DNA of 64,000 nt from Saccharothrix saharensis (GCF_006716745.1 NZ_VFPP01000001.1:7761386-7825385); one strand, 5' to 3'. Shown: positions 35,577 through 44,672, counted from the stretch's first letter. Notes: a model not told the origin generated them from the sequence alone. Translations and numbers: made by a program.

Positions 35577-38516
35577 ATGAGGTACCGCACCAGAGCGGGA
35601 CGGTTGCGCACCGGTCCGCTCGCGCTGATAGCCGCGGCGGCGACCGCCGCGGGTGTTATGCCGTTCGTCGCGCCGGTGGCGAACGCGGCCGTCGCGTGTA
35701 CGGTCAACTACCAGGTCACCAACCAGTGGCAGGGTGGCTTCGGCGCCAACGTGTCCATTCGCAACGAGGGCGACCAGGTCAACAACTGGCGCCTCACGTG
35801 GACCTTCCCGGACGGCCAGCGCGTTCAGCAGGGCTGGAACGGCACGTTCTCGCAGAGCGGCAGCGTCGTGACCGTGGCGGCGCCGGGCTGGGCGCCGAAC
35901 CTGGGCACGGGCGCCTCCGTGACCCCCGGCTTCAACGGCTCGTGGACCGGCCAGAACCGGCCGCCCACGGACTTCGCCCTCAACGGCACCCGGTGCACCG
36001 GGCCGAACGTCAACGTCGACCCGACGGTGTCGCTGACGTCGCCGACCACCGCGCAGACGTTCCAGTCCGGCCAGGCGATCCCGCTGGCGGCGACCGCGGC
36101 CGACAGCGACGGCACCGTCGCCAAGGTCGAGTTCCTGGCCGACGGCGTGGTCGTCGCGACCGACACGAGCGCCCCGTACACGGGTTCGTGGACCGGCGCG
36201 AGCGTGGGTGAGCACGCGATCGTCGCCCGCGCCACCGACGACAAGGGCGGCATCGGCAACTCCAGCATCGCCAGCATCCGCGTCATCGCGGGCCAGGCGA
36301 TCCAGGTCAGCCCGCCGTCGCTGAGCGTGCGGCAGGGCGGCACCGGCACCTTCGGCGTCTCGCTGGCCACCGCGCCGACCGCGAACGTGACGGTCACCGT
36401 GGCGCGTTCGGCCGGCAGCACCGACCTCACGGCCGGTCCCGCGTCGCTGACGTTCACGCCGAGCAACTGGGCGACCAAGCAGAACGTCACGGTCACCTCG
36501 GCGGCCAACGGCGGCGACCTGGCCACGGCCACGTTCACCGCGAGCGCCACCGGTGTGACGGCGGCGTCGGTGGAAGTCAGGGAGACCAGCGCCAACACCT
36601 CCACGTTCGAGCAGGAGTTCCTGGACCTCTACGCCAAGATCCACGACCCGGCGAGCGGCTACTTCCGCACCTTCTCCGATGGCCTGAAGGTGCCGTACCA
36701 CTCGATCGAGACGCTGATGGTCGAGGCTCCGGACCACGGTCACCAGACCACGTCCGAGGCGTTCAGCTACTACCTGTGGTTGGAAGCGAGCTACGCCCGG
36801 ATCACCGAGGACTGGTCTTCGTTCAAGAAGGCCTGGGCCTCGATGGAGAAGTACATCATCCCGGCCACGGCGGACCAGCCGACCAACAACAAGTACGACC
36901 CGTCCAAGCCCGCGACCTACGCTCCCGAGCACCCGCGGATGGACCTGTACCCGTCGCAGCTGGAGTCCAACGTGCCGGTGGGTCGCGACCCGATCGCGGC
37001 CGAGCTGAAGTCGGCGTACGGCACCGACGACATCTACGGCATGCACTGGCTGATGGACGTCGACAACACCTACGGCTTCGGCCGGTGCGGTGACGAGTCC
37101 GACGCGGCGCCCGCCTACATCAACACCTACCAGCGCGGTTCGTCGGAGTCGGTGTGGGAGACCATCCCGCAGCCGTCGTGCGACACCTTCGCGCACGGTG
37201 GCCGCAACGGCTACCTCGACCTGTTCACCAAGGACGCCAGCTACGCCAAGCAGTACAAGTACACCAACGCCCCGGACGCCGACGCGCGTGCGGTGCAGGT
37301 GGCGCTGCTGGCCCAGCGGTGGGCGACCGAGCAGGGCAAGGTCGCCGAGATCGCCCCCGAGGTCGCGAAGGCGGCCAAGATGGGTGACTACCTGCGCTAC
37401 TCGCTGTTCGACAAGTACTTCAAGAAGATCGGCAACTGCACCAGCGCCTCCTCCTGCCCCGGCGGCACGGGCAAGGACAGCGCGCACTACCTGATCTCCT
37501 GGTACTACGCGTGGGGCGGCGCCACCGACACGTCCGCGGGTTGGGCCTGGCGCATCGGCTCGGGTGCCTCGCACCAGGGCTACCAGAACCCGCTCGCGGC
37601 CTACGCGCTGGCGAACGAGCCGGCCCTGAAGCCGAAGTCGACGACCGGTCAGCAGGACTGGGCCACGTCGATGACCCGTCAGCTCGAGCTGCTGACGTGG
37701 CTGCAGTCCGCCGACGGCGCCATCGCCGGTGGTGTCACGAACACGTGGGAAGGCTCGTACAGCCAGCCGCCGGCCGGCACGCCGACCTTCTACGGCATGT
37801 TCTACGACGCCCACCCGGTGTGGCGCGACCCGCCGTCGAACCGCTGGTTCGGCTTCCAGGCGTGGCAGATGGAGCGCACCGCGGCGCTGTACGAGATGAC
37901 CGGCAACGCGGCCGCCAAGAAGATCCTCGACAAGTGGGTCCCCTGGGCGATCGCGAACACCACCATCGGCACCAACGGCCAGTTCCAGATCCCGTCGGAC
38001 CTGGAGTGGACCGGCGCGCCGGACAACTGGAACGCCACCAACCCCGGCGCCAACGCGAACCTGCGCGTCAGGGTGCTCAACTACAGCCAGGACGTCGGCA
38101 TCGCCGCGTCCTACGCCAAGACGCTCCTCAACTACGCGGCCGAGTCGGGCAACGCCCAGGCGAAGACCGTCGGTGAGGGCCTCTTGACGGCGCTGCTGGC
38201 GCACAAGACCGACAAGGGCATCACGGTGCCCGAGGAGCGCAAGGACTACAACCGCTTCGACGACGTCTACAACACGACGACGCGCGAGGGTCCGTACGTT
38301 CCGTCGGGCTGGACGGGCACCATGCCCAACGGCGACCAGATCAAGCCGGGTGTGTCCTTCGTGGACATCCGTTCGATGTTCAAGCAGGACAAGGACTGGC
38401 CGAAGGTCCAGGCGTACCTGGACGGCGGCCCCGCGCCGACCTTCACCTACCACCGGTTCTGGGCGCAAGCTGAGATCGCCACGGCGTTCCAGCTGCACGT
38501 GGAGCTGTTCGGGTAG
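35577..38516 (+). CDS. Secreted GH48 exocellulase with N-terminal CBM2
   Basis: 979 aa. A signal peptide ends near ANA (about 37). CBM2 lies at about 41-138 (NQWQGGFGANVSIRNEGD, GWNGTFSQSG). A bacterial Ig-like domain follows at about 142-238 (VSLTSPTTAQTF, VEFLADGVVVATD), then a second beta-sandwich at about 240-338. The GH48 domain runs from about 342 to the end (FLDLYAKIHDPASGYF, PYHSIETLMVEAPDHGHQTTSEA, MHWLMDVDNTYGFG). GH48 enzymes are reducing-end processive cellobiohydrolases, usually one per cellulolytic genome. AGGAGGAGG gives a very strong RBS. No CebR-type box is directly upstream. Confidence 0.95.
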   Translation: MRYRTRAGRLRTGPLALIAAAATAAGVMPFVAPVANAAVACTVNYQVTNQWQGGFGANVSIRNEGDQVNNWRLTWTFPDGQRVQQGWNGTFSQSGSVVTVAAPGWAPNLGTGASVTPGFNGSWTGQNRPPTDFALNGTRCTGPNVNVDPTVSLTSPTTAQTFQSGQAIPLAATAADSDGTVAKVEFLADGVVVATDTSAPYTGSWTGASVGEHAIVARATDDKGGIGNSSIASIRVIAGQAIQVSPPSLSVRQGGTGTFGVSLATAPTANVTVTVARSAGSTDLTAGPASLTFTPSNWATKQNVTVTSAANGGDLATATFTASATGVTAASVEVRETSANTSTFEQEFLDLYAKIHDPASGYFRTFSDGLKVPYHSIETLMVEAPDHGHQTTSEAFSYYLWLEASYARITEDWSSFKKAWASMEKYIIPATADQPTNNKYDPSKPATYAPEHPRMDLYPSQLESNVPVGRDPIAAELKSAYGTDDIYGMHWLMDVDNTYGFGRCGDESDAAPAYINTYQRGSSESVWETIPQPSCDTFAHGGRNGYLDLFTKDASYAKQYKYTNAPDADARAVQVALLAQRWATEQGKVAEIAPEVAKAAKMGDYLRYSLFDKYFKKIGNCTSASSCPGGTGKDSAHYLISWYYAWGGATDTSAGWAWRIGSGASHQGYQNPLAAYALANEPALKPKSTTGQQDWATSMTRQLELLTWLQSADGAIAGGVTNTWEGSYSQPPAGTPTFYGMFYDAHPVWRDPPSNRWFGFQAWQMERTAALYEMTGNAAAKKILDKWVPWAIANTTIGTNGQFQIPSDLEWTGAPDNWNATNPGANANLRVRVLNYSQDVGIAASYAKTLLNYAAESGNAQAKTVGEGLLTALLAHKTDKGITVPEERKDYNRFDDVYNTTTREGPYVPSGWTGTMPNGDQIKPGVSFVDIRSMFKQDKDWPKVQAYLDGGPAPTFTYHRFWAQAEIATAFQLHVELFG

Positions 38517-38534
38517 ACCCGCGAAGGTCGCCGG

Positions 38535-38564
38535 CACCCCCCTCACGACGTGGTGAGGGGGGTG
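38535..38564. terminator. Terminator after GH48
   Basis: CACCCCCCTCAC (38535-38546) pairs perfectly with GTGAGGGGGGTG (38553-38564) around a six-base loop, 18 bases after the GH48 stop. Confidence 0.85.
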
Positions 38565-38590
38565 TTCGGCGTGTCGCGGAGCGTCTCGAT

Positions 38591-38608
38591 CGTCGATTCT
38601 GTTCGACG
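38591..38608. promoter_or_regulatory. CGTCGA...TCGACG inverted repeat
   Basis: CGTCGATTCTGTTCGACG has six-base arms around a six-base centre, about 180 bases before the GH3 start. It resembles the palindrome at 51752-51769 upstream of the second GH6 gene in outline, but its centre differs. Confidence 0.35.
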
Positions 38609-38722
38609 TGGCCCCGTCGGTGGAACAACTCCGGAACTTCGGTGTTGACGCCGGCGAGAGAGCTGTGCCACATTTCTGGCACCCCGCCCGCTGACCCCCG
38701 GTCGGCGCCGTTGTCGCAGCGA

Positions 38723-38766
38723 TCGAAACGATTCGATTGAGTGAGCTGCACTTTCGAACAATTCGA
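38723..38766. promoter_or_regulatory. Paired TCGAA-N-TTCGA operators upstream of GH3-LacI
   Basis: TCGAAACGATTCGA (38723-38736) and TCGAACAATTCGA (38754-38766) are two inverted repeats with the same five-base arms. The first has the central CG typical of LacI-family sites. They lie 20-63 bases before the GH3 GTG, and a LacI regulator is encoded directly after that gene, so autoregulation is likely. Confidence 0.6.
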
Positions 38767-38785
38767 CGACCGCGAGAGGTGTGCC

Positions 38786-41317
38786 GTGGACCCGCTGCCG
38801 TTCCGAGATCCGGGCCTGCCGGTCGAGGACAGGGTGGCCGACCTGCTCGGCCGGCTGACCGACGAGGAGAAGGTGGCGCTGCTGCACCAGCACCAGCCGG
38901 CCGTGCCGCGCCTGGGGCTGGCGGCGTTCCGCACGGGACTGGAAGCGGTGCACGGCGTGGCGTGGCTGGGTCCGGCCACGGTGTTCCCGCAAGCGGTCGG
39001 GTTGGCCTCGTCGTGGGACACCGACCTGGTGCGGCGGGTCGGCGAGGCGGTCGGCGTGGAGGCGCGGGGCTTCCACCACCGCGACCCGGTGGCGCACGGG
39101 CTGAACGTGTGGGCGCCGGTGGTGAACCCGTTGCGCGACCCGCGGTGGGGGCGCAACGAGGAGGGCTACTCCGAGGACCCGACGCTGACCGCGGCGATGG
39201 GCACGGCGTACGCGTCGGGATTGCGCGGGGACCACCCGCGTTACCTGCGGACGGCGCCGACGTTGAAGCACTTCCTCGGCTACAACAACGAGGACGACCG
39301 GTGCGTCACGTCGTCGGACCTGCGCCCGCGCGTGCTGCACGAGTACGAGCTGCCGTGCTTCCGCGGCCCGGTCGAGGCGGGCGCGGCCGTGGCGGTGATG
39401 CCGTCGTACAACCTGGTCAACGGCCGGCCCGCGCACCTGAGCCCGTTGATCGGGCAGGAGCTGCGGAGGTGGGCCCCGAACGGGCTCGCCGTCGTCAGCG
39501 ACGCGTACGCGCCGTCGAACGTGGCCGGGTTGCAGGCGTACCTGCCAACGCACGCCGAGGCGCACGCGGCGATGCTCGACGCGGGCGTGGACAGCTTCAC
39601 CGACCAGGACGCCGACCCCTCGCTGACCGTCGAGAGCGTCACCACCGCGATCAAGGACGGCCTGCTGGACCGGTCGGCGGTGGACCGCGCGGTGGGCAAC
39701 GTGCTGGCGCTGCGGTTCCGGCTCGGCGAGTTCGACCCCGTCGACGACAACCCCTACGCCGCCATCACCTCCGACGTCATCGGCACGCACGGCGAGCTGG
39801 CGCTGGAAGCCGCGCGGAAGGCGGTCGTGCTGCTGCGCAACGACTCCGCGTTGCCGCTCGCGCGCGGCTCGCGGCTCGCGGTGATCGGCACGCACGCCGA
39901 CGCGCTGTTCGAGGACTGGTACAGCGGCACGCTGCCCTACCAGGTGACCGTTCGGAGGGGACTGGAGGAGTTCGCCTCCTCGGTCGCCTACGCCGAGGGC
40001 GTCGACCGGATCGCGCTGCGCGCGGCGGACGGCCGCTACCTCGGTGTGCGCGGCGGCGTCGTGGGACTGGGCGAGCGGGCGCTGTTCGACCGCTTCCACT
40101 GGGGCGGCGGGGTGTGGACGCTGCGCGACGTGGGCTCGCGGCGCTACCTCGGCGTGGCCGAGGACGGCTCGCTGGTCGCCACCGCGACCGCGCCGGGCGG
40201 CTGGGACGTGCGGGAGCTGTTCGAGCCGCGGCTGACCGACGCGGGGGTGGTGCTGCGCAACAAGGTCCACGGCACCGACACCGTCCCGTTCGGGGTCGAA
40301 CGCGTGGTGGACGGCGTCGCCGCCGCGGCCGAGGTCGCGGCACGGGCCGACACCGTCGTGCTGGTGCTGGGCAACGACCCGCACGTCAACGGCCGGGAGA
40401 CCGAGGACCGCGCCACGCTGCGCCTGCCGTCCCTCGACCTGGTGCGCGCGGTCCGCGAGGCCAACCCGAACACGGTGCTGGTGCTCGTGAGCGGTTACCC
40501 GTACTCGCTGGACGGCGAGGAGGAGCACCTGCCCGCCGTCGTCTGGACCGCGCACGGCGGCCAGGAGCAGGGCCGGGCGGTCGCGGAGGCGTTGTTCGGC
40601 GCGTTCTGCCCGTCGGGCCGGCTCACCCAGACCTGGTACCGCTCCGACGACGACCTGCCGGACATCTTCGACTACGACATCATCCGCGCGGGCGGCACGT
40701 ACCTCTACTTCACCGGCGAGCCGCTGTTCCCGTTCGGCCACGGGTTGAGCTACACCACGTTCGAGTACGCCGACCTGGCGTGGGCGGACGGCGTGGCCGC
40801 GGTGTCGGTGACGAACACCGGCGCGGTGGCGGGCGCGGAGGTCGTGCAGCTGTACTCGTCGGCGCTGGACTCGCGGGTGCGCCAGCCGGTGCGCAAGCTG
40901 CAGTCGTTCGAGCGGGTGTTCCTCGCGCCGGGTGAGACGGCGGTGGTGCGGCTGCGGACCGACCGGTTGTGGCACTGGGACGTGACGACCGGCCGCCGGG
41001 TGGTGGAGGCCGGGCGGTACGAGCTGTGCGCGGGCTCGTCGTCGCGGGACATCCGGTCGCGGCTGGTGGTGGACGTGCCGGGGGAGCGGATCGCGCCGAG
41101 GGCGGGCGTCCTGCCGGCGTCGGACTTCGACGACTGCGACGGCGTGCGGCTGGTGGACGACGAGGTCGTGTTCACCGGCGAGGGCGCGTGGATCTCGTTC
41201 CACGACGTGGTGCCGGGGTCGCGGTCCGCGCCGCCGGGCACCCGGATCTCGTTCGTCGGCACGTCGTTGGTGCTCACCGCCCGCATCGCGGGCGTGCGCG
41301 TGAAGGAGGTGCGCTGA
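38786..41317 (+). CDS. GH3 beta-glycosidase with inserted beta-trefoil (fascin-like) domain
   Basis: 843 aa, no signal peptide, so intracellular. GH3 N-domain: AVHGVAWLGPATVFPQAVGLA, APTLKHFLGYNN and the nucleophile block VVSDAYAPSN with Asp239. The GH3 C-domain is interrupted at about 405-495 by a repeat-like segment (IALRAADGRYLGVRG, WTLRDVGSRRYLGVAEDGSL) that reads as a beta-trefoil. It resumes with VLVLGNDPHVNGRETEDR and ends in an FnIII-like domain plus a short tail. It may be a beta-glucosidase or beta-xylosidase acting on imported oligosaccharides. The GTG at 38786 has GAGAGG before it; a GTG at 38741 is possible. The next gene, a LacI regulator, starts one base after the stop. Confidence 0.88.
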   Translation: MDPLPFRDPGLPVEDRVADLLGRLTDEEKVALLHQHQPAVPRLGLAAFRTGLEAVHGVAWLGPATVFPQAVGLASSWDTDLVRRVGEAVGVEARGFHHRDPVAHGLNVWAPVVNPLRDPRWGRNEEGYSEDPTLTAAMGTAYASGLRGDHPRYLRTAPTLKHFLGYNNEDDRCVTSSDLRPRVLHEYELPCFRGPVEAGAAVAVMPSYNLVNGRPAHLSPLIGQELRRWAPNGLAVVSDAYAPSNVAGLQAYLPTHAEAHAAMLDAGVDSFTDQDADPSLTVESVTTAIKDGLLDRSAVDRAVGNVLALRFRLGEFDPVDDNPYAAITSDVIGTHGELALEAARKAVVLLRNDSALPLARGSRLAVIGTHADALFEDWYSGTLPYQVTVRRGLEEFASSVAYAEGVDRIALRAADGRYLGVRGGVVGLGERALFDRFHWGGGVWTLRDVGSRRYLGVAEDGSLVATATAPGGWDVRELFEPRLTDAGVVLRNKVHGTDTVPFGVERVVDGVAAAAEVAARADTVVLVLGNDPHVNGRETEDRATLRLPSLDLVRAVREANPNTVLVLVSGYPYSLDGEEEHLPAVVWTAHGGQEQGRAVAEALFGAFCPSGRLTQTWYRSDDDLPDIFDYDIIRAGGTYLYFTGEPLFPFGHGLSYTTFEYADLAWADGVAAVSVTNTGAVAGAEVVQLYSSALDSRVRQPVRKLQSFERVFLAPGETAVVRLRTDRLWHWDVTTGRRVVEAGRYELCAGSSSRDIRSRLVVDVPGERIAPRAGVLPASDFDDCDGVRLVDDEVVFTGEGAWISFHDVVPGSRSAPPGTRISFVGTSLVLTARIAGVRVKEVR

Positions 41318-41318
41318 C

Positions 41319-42317
41319 ATGGTCACGATCGCCGATGTCGCCCGGCACGCCGGGGTGGCGCCCAGCACGGTGTCGTACGTGCTGACGGGCCGCCGTTCGA
41401 TCTCCTCGGCCACCAAGGCGAGAGTCGAGGCGAGCGTGCGGGCGTTGGGGTACCACCCGCACGCGGGCGCCAGGTCCCTGGCCAGCAACCGCGCGAACGT
41501 GCTGGCGCTCGTGCTGCCGATGCGCGAGGGCATGCACATGCCGGTGCTGATGCAGTTCGTCGTCGCGGTCGCCAACGCGGCCCGCCGGCACGACCACGAC
41601 GTGCTGCTGGTGACCGCCGACCAGGGCGCGGCCGGACTGCGCCGGGTGGCGGGCAGCGCCCAGGTCGACGGGCTGCTGGTGATGGACGTGGAGATGCACG
41701 ACGAGCGCGTGCCCGTGCTGCGCGACCTGGACCGGCCGTCGGTGCTCATCGGCTTCCCCGCCGACGCGGCCGGGTTGACGTGCGTGGACCTGGACTTCGC
41801 CGAGGCGGGTTCGCGGTGCGTGGACCACCTGGCCGACCTGGGCCACACCTACGTGGCGCTGGTCGGCGCGCCCCGCGCGGTCTACCAGCGCGACACCGGG
41901 TTCGCGCACCGCACCATGGCGGGGTTCAGCGCGGCGGCGATGCGGCGCGGGGTCTCGTCGACGACCCTGCCGACCGAGACCGACCACGACTCGGTCCGGG
42001 TGGCGATCACCGGCCTGCTCGAACGGCACCCCGCCGTCACGGGCCTGGTGGTGCACAACGAGGCCGCGCTGCCGTCCGTGGTCGAGGTGCTGCGGTCGTT
42101 GGGGCGCAAGGTGCCCGACGACGTCGCCGTGATCGCGATCTGCCCGGACGACCAGGCCGAGCGCCTGATGCCGCCGCTGACGTCGGTGGCGGTCCCGGCC
42201 GAGCAGTTGGGCCACCACGCGGTGGCGCTGCTGATGGCCAAGCTGGACCGCACCCCGACACCCCCGCTGACCCTGCTGCCGCCGCGGCTCACCGAACGGG
42301 CCAGCACGACCCGGTGA
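41319..42317 (+). CDS. LacI family transcriptional regulator
   Basis: 332 aa. The N-terminal LacI helix-turn-helix is VTIADVARHAGVAPSTVSYVLTGRR, with hinge ARSLASNRANVLALVLP. The periplasmic-binding-like sensor follows (VDGLLVMDVEMHDERVP, CVDLDFAEAGSRCVDHLADLGH, TGFAHRTMAGFSAA, PPLTSVAVPAEQLGHHAV). GGAGG overlaps the end of the GH3 gene, one base away, so the pair is co-transcribed. It probably represses its own operon at the TCGAA-N-TTCGA sites. It differs from CebR in the recognition helix region, so I do not assign it to the TGGGAGCGCTCCCA boxes, although it is the only LacI regulator in the window. Confidence 0.93.
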   Translation: MVTIADVARHAGVAPSTVSYVLTGRRSISSATKARVEASVRALGYHPHAGARSLASNRANVLALVLPMREGMHMPVLMQFVVAVANAARRHDHDVLLVTADQGAAGLRRVAGSAQVDGLLVMDVEMHDERVPVLRDLDRPSVLIGFPADAAGLTCVDLDFAEAGSRCVDHLADLGHTYVALVGAPRAVYQRDTGFAHRTMAGFSAAAMRRGVSSTTLPTETDHDSVRVAITGLLERHPAVTGLVVHNEAALPSVVEVLRSLGRKVPDDVAVIAICPDDQAERLMPPLTSVAVPAEQLGHHAVALLMAKLDRTPTPPLTLLPPRLTERASTTR

Positions 42318-42365
42318 CGTCGTCCCGGCCCGGCGGTGCGGCGGGTTCGGGTGGCCGAGCGGTGC

Positions 42366-43760
42366 TCACCCCTCCGGCGAGCGGTAGGCGTCGATCAGCG
42401 CCCGGACGGCGGCGTCGACCTCCGCCGGGAGGGGCGTGTGGTTGACGATGTCCTGCAACGGGTCCGCCGCCGTGACCCCGGCGGCCCTGCGGTGCGGCGG
42501 CTCGAACAGGGCGAGGCCGCGGCGGGCGGCGGCGAGTGCCTCCCGCTCCTGGCCGGCGAACGCCAGGGCGTCGGCGTAGTCGAACCACTTCCACCTGTCC
42601 CGGTGGCCTTCCTCCATGGCGCTGTAGCGCGCGAGCCCGGTCAGGGTGTCGGCGGCGGCGAGGGCCCGCGCGCACAGGTCCCCGTCGTCGCCCGCCAACA
42701 AGAGGTCCAAGCGGACGACGTTCATGAGGGGGTAGGTGTCGCGGCGGTCGATCCGGCCCGCCTCGGCGTAGGCGTCCCGTGCCTGGCGCAGCGCGGCGAA
42801 GTCGTAGACGCCGGCGTCGTCGTAGTGGCTTCGGGCCCGGCGACGGTGGATGCCGCCGAGGATCGCGTGCGCTTCGGCGTCGTCCGGTGCACGCGCGATG
42901 CACCGCTGGACCGAGTGCGCGGCAGCGTCGAGCGAACCGTGCTTGCTCTGCGCGACGCCCAACTGGCGCCATGCCCGGCTGTCGGTCTCGTCGAGTGACA
43001 CCGCCCTGGTCAGGTGGGTGATGGCGGTGGGGTGGTCGTCGGCCGCGATGGCCGCCTCGCCGAGCAGGAGGTGCGCCTCGGCGTTGGCGGGGTTGACCTC
43101 GACGGCCTGGCGGAGCAGGTCCACGCGCTGGTCGTGCGACGCGGTCCGCGCGGCTGTGATCAGGTCTTCGCCGCGCTGGTGGTGCAGCCGCGCGTTCTCG
43201 TCGCGCAGCTCCCGCAACTCTCGACGTCCGACCGCGACGAGCTCGGTGCCCTGGCGCACCAGGCTGTCGACGTGGTCCGGGTTCCTGAGCCCCTTGACGA
43301 TCATCTCCACGATGCGCTTGCACGCGGTCTCCAGCTTCTCGGGGTCGTTGCCGTACTCGACCGCCTTGCTGGGGGCCACGTTGAACGCCAGGTCGTCCTG
43401 GAGGCTCTGGCACGTCAGCACCGTCACGTTGTCGCGCACGGCCCAGCGGACACCGAGTTCGAGGTAGACGTTGGCGTTCAAGCCGGTGAGGTCGGCGATG
43501 TAGACCGGCGCGTGCAGGGCCGCTCCGAACATCGACTGGTGGATGTTGCCCGGGCGGTACTCGTCGACCTCGACGCGCACGCGGAAACGCCGGCCCATCT
43601 CCTCGCCGACCTCGCGCGCGACCCGTTCGTACAGGTGCTTCTTGATCTGCTCGACGTTCGTCCAGCCGGCGTTCGGACCGCGCACGGTCCCGGGCATGGC
43701 GACGAAGATGACGTCGGCGTCGGGGGTGCCGCCGGCCGTCGGACCGGTATCGACTGTCAT
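42366..43760 (-). CDS. Nucleoside deoxyribosyltransferase-like domain fused to TPR repeats
   Basis: 464 aa. The N-terminal 120 residues (DADVIFVAMPG, then ADLTGLNANVYLELGVRWAV and VTVLTCQ) match the Rossmann-like deoxyribosyltransferase/TIR-related fold, in which the Glu of YLELG is the usual catalytic residue. A linker and a helical segment are followed by TPR-type repeats from about 215 on (VNPANAEAHLLLGEAAIAADD, DSRAWRQLGVAQSKHGSLDA). Such proteins resemble effector or sensor parts of bacterial conflict systems. The ATG at 43760 is preceded by GGTGGAG. It stands alone, divergent from cutA. The substrate and any role in defence are unproven. Confidence 0.75.
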   Translation of the reverse strand: MTVDTGPTAGGTPDADVIFVAMPGTVRGPNAGWTNVEQIKKHLYERVAREVGEEMGRRFRVRVEVDEYRPGNIHQSMFGAALHAPVYIADLTGLNANVYLELGVRWAVRDNVTVLTCQSLQDDLAFNVAPSKAVEYGNDPEKLETACKRIVEMIVKGLRNPDHVDSLVRQGTELVAVGRRELRELRDENARLHHQRGEDLITAARTASHDQRVDLLRQAVEVNPANAEAHLLLGEAAIAADDHPTAITHLTRAVSLDETDSRAWRQLGVAQSKHGSLDAAAHSVQRCIARAPDDAEAHAILGGIHRRRARSHYDDAGVYDFAALRQARDAYAEAGRIDRRDTYPLMNVVRLDLLLAGDDGDLCARALAAADTLTGLARYSAMEEGHRDRWKWFDYADALAFAGQEREALAAARRGLALFEPPHRRAAGVTAADPLQDIVNHTPLPAEVDAAVRALIDAYRSPEG

Positions 43761-43874
43761 GGGTTCAGCTCCACCGTTCTGCACGCGGCCGTGTGTCGTC
43801 GTCTGTATCGGGTCCGGCGCGCCGAGCGTTCCACGGCCCGCCGCGGCCGGCCGTCCGCCGCTACCCTCCGGTGG

Positions 43875-44198
43875 ATGAGCGACAACCACGTCGTGGTCAT
43901 CACCACCACCGACAGCGAGGACGCGGCGGGCACGCTGGCGAAGGCGATCGTGGAGGCGCGGTTGGCTGCGTGCGTGCAGGTGAGCGGTCCCGTCCGGAGC
44001 GTGTACCGGTGGGACGGCGAGGTGCACGACGACCGCGAGTGGCAGCTGTGGATCAAGACCGCGTACGACCGGGTGGACGAGCTGACCGAGTTCGTCGAGG
44101 CGCGGCACTCCTACGACGTGCCCGAGGTGCTGGCGCTGCCGGTGCTGGGCGGCAACGCGGACTACCTGGCCTGGGTCACCGAGCAGACCCGCCGCTGA
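43875..44198 (+). CDS. cutA: CutA1 divalent-cation tolerance protein
   Basis: 107 aa, full length for CutA1. The core motifs are VVVITTTDSEDAAGTLAKAIVEARLAACVQV and SVYRWDGEVHDDREWQLWIKT, followed by ARHSYDVPEVLALPVLGGNADYLAWV. CutA1 is a trimeric ferredoxin-like protein linked to copper and other divalent metals; its biochemical role is unclear. Divergent from the TPR protein gene. The 3' end overlaps the decayed NmrA-like remnant on the opposite strand. Confidence 0.95.
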   Translation: MSDNHVVVITTTDSEDAAGTLAKAIVEARLAACVQVSGPVRSVYRWDGEVHDDREWQLWIKTAYDRVDELTEFVEARHSYDVPEVLALPVLGGNADYLAWVTEQTRR

Positions 44199-44518
44199 GG
44201 TACGCGGTGACCAGCGCGGCCCCGGTGGCCGCGAGCCAGGCGCGCGGGTCGAGCAGGCCGGGGTGCGGCCGGCGGGTGGCCGCGACGTCGGCCCGGTAGC
44301 CGCGCTCGTCCAGCCACTCGTTGGCGTAGGCGAAGTCCCCGCCCACCTGTCGGACGACCTCGATCGGGACCTGCTCCTACGACAGCTCGCGCCCGGTGGC
44401 GGCCGAGATCGCGGCGGCGATGGCGACCGGGGTCAGCTCGTCGCCGGCCAGGTCCTCGGTGCGGCCGATCCACGCGAGTCCCGGTCGCGCCGACCACCGC
44501 GATCGTCTTGTCCGCCGT
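44176..44518 (-). pseudogene. Decayed NmrA-like NAD(P)-binding oxidoreductase remnant
   Basis: Read leftwards from about 44518, the first codons give TADKTIAVVGATG, a Rossmann N-terminus with GxxGxxG-type loop. The frame then shifts and most of the protein is missing; the other frame resumes with LAWIGRTEDLAGDELTPVAI and AAISAATGREL, as in the C-terminal third of NmrA-like proteins. An in-frame TAG (probably from TAC) interrupts GRELS-EQVPIEVVRQ, after which FAYANEWLDERGYRADV continues to a TGA inside cutA. The start codon appears to be ACG. Internal deletion, frameshift, nonsense codon and lost start all point to a dead gene. Confidence 0.75.
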
Positions 44519-44672
44519 GCTCCCTCGGTTGAGCGGGGTGGCCCCCGTTCGCCGTGCCGACGTGGCCGTGGCGGACCTGCTGGAGCCGGCCGACGCGGTG
44601 TCGCTGTCCGCCGGGGGCGGCCGCACCCGTGACACCCGGTTGACCCCGTCGGCCCCGGGCAACCCCACCCCC

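Noticed and set aside
35436..38546. 1036-codon leftward open frame opposite GH48
   Set aside because: Shadow of the GH48 gene with low-complexity translation and no RBS.
38543..41848. 1101-codon leftward open frame opposite GH3 and LacI genes
   Set aside because: Spans two well-supported opposite genes and has no domain similarity.
41319..42317. LacI gene as the CebR repressor of the cellulase boxes
   Set aside because: It forms an operon with GH3 and has its own operator-like sites; its recognition region differs from CebR as I remember it. Left unassigned rather than excluded.
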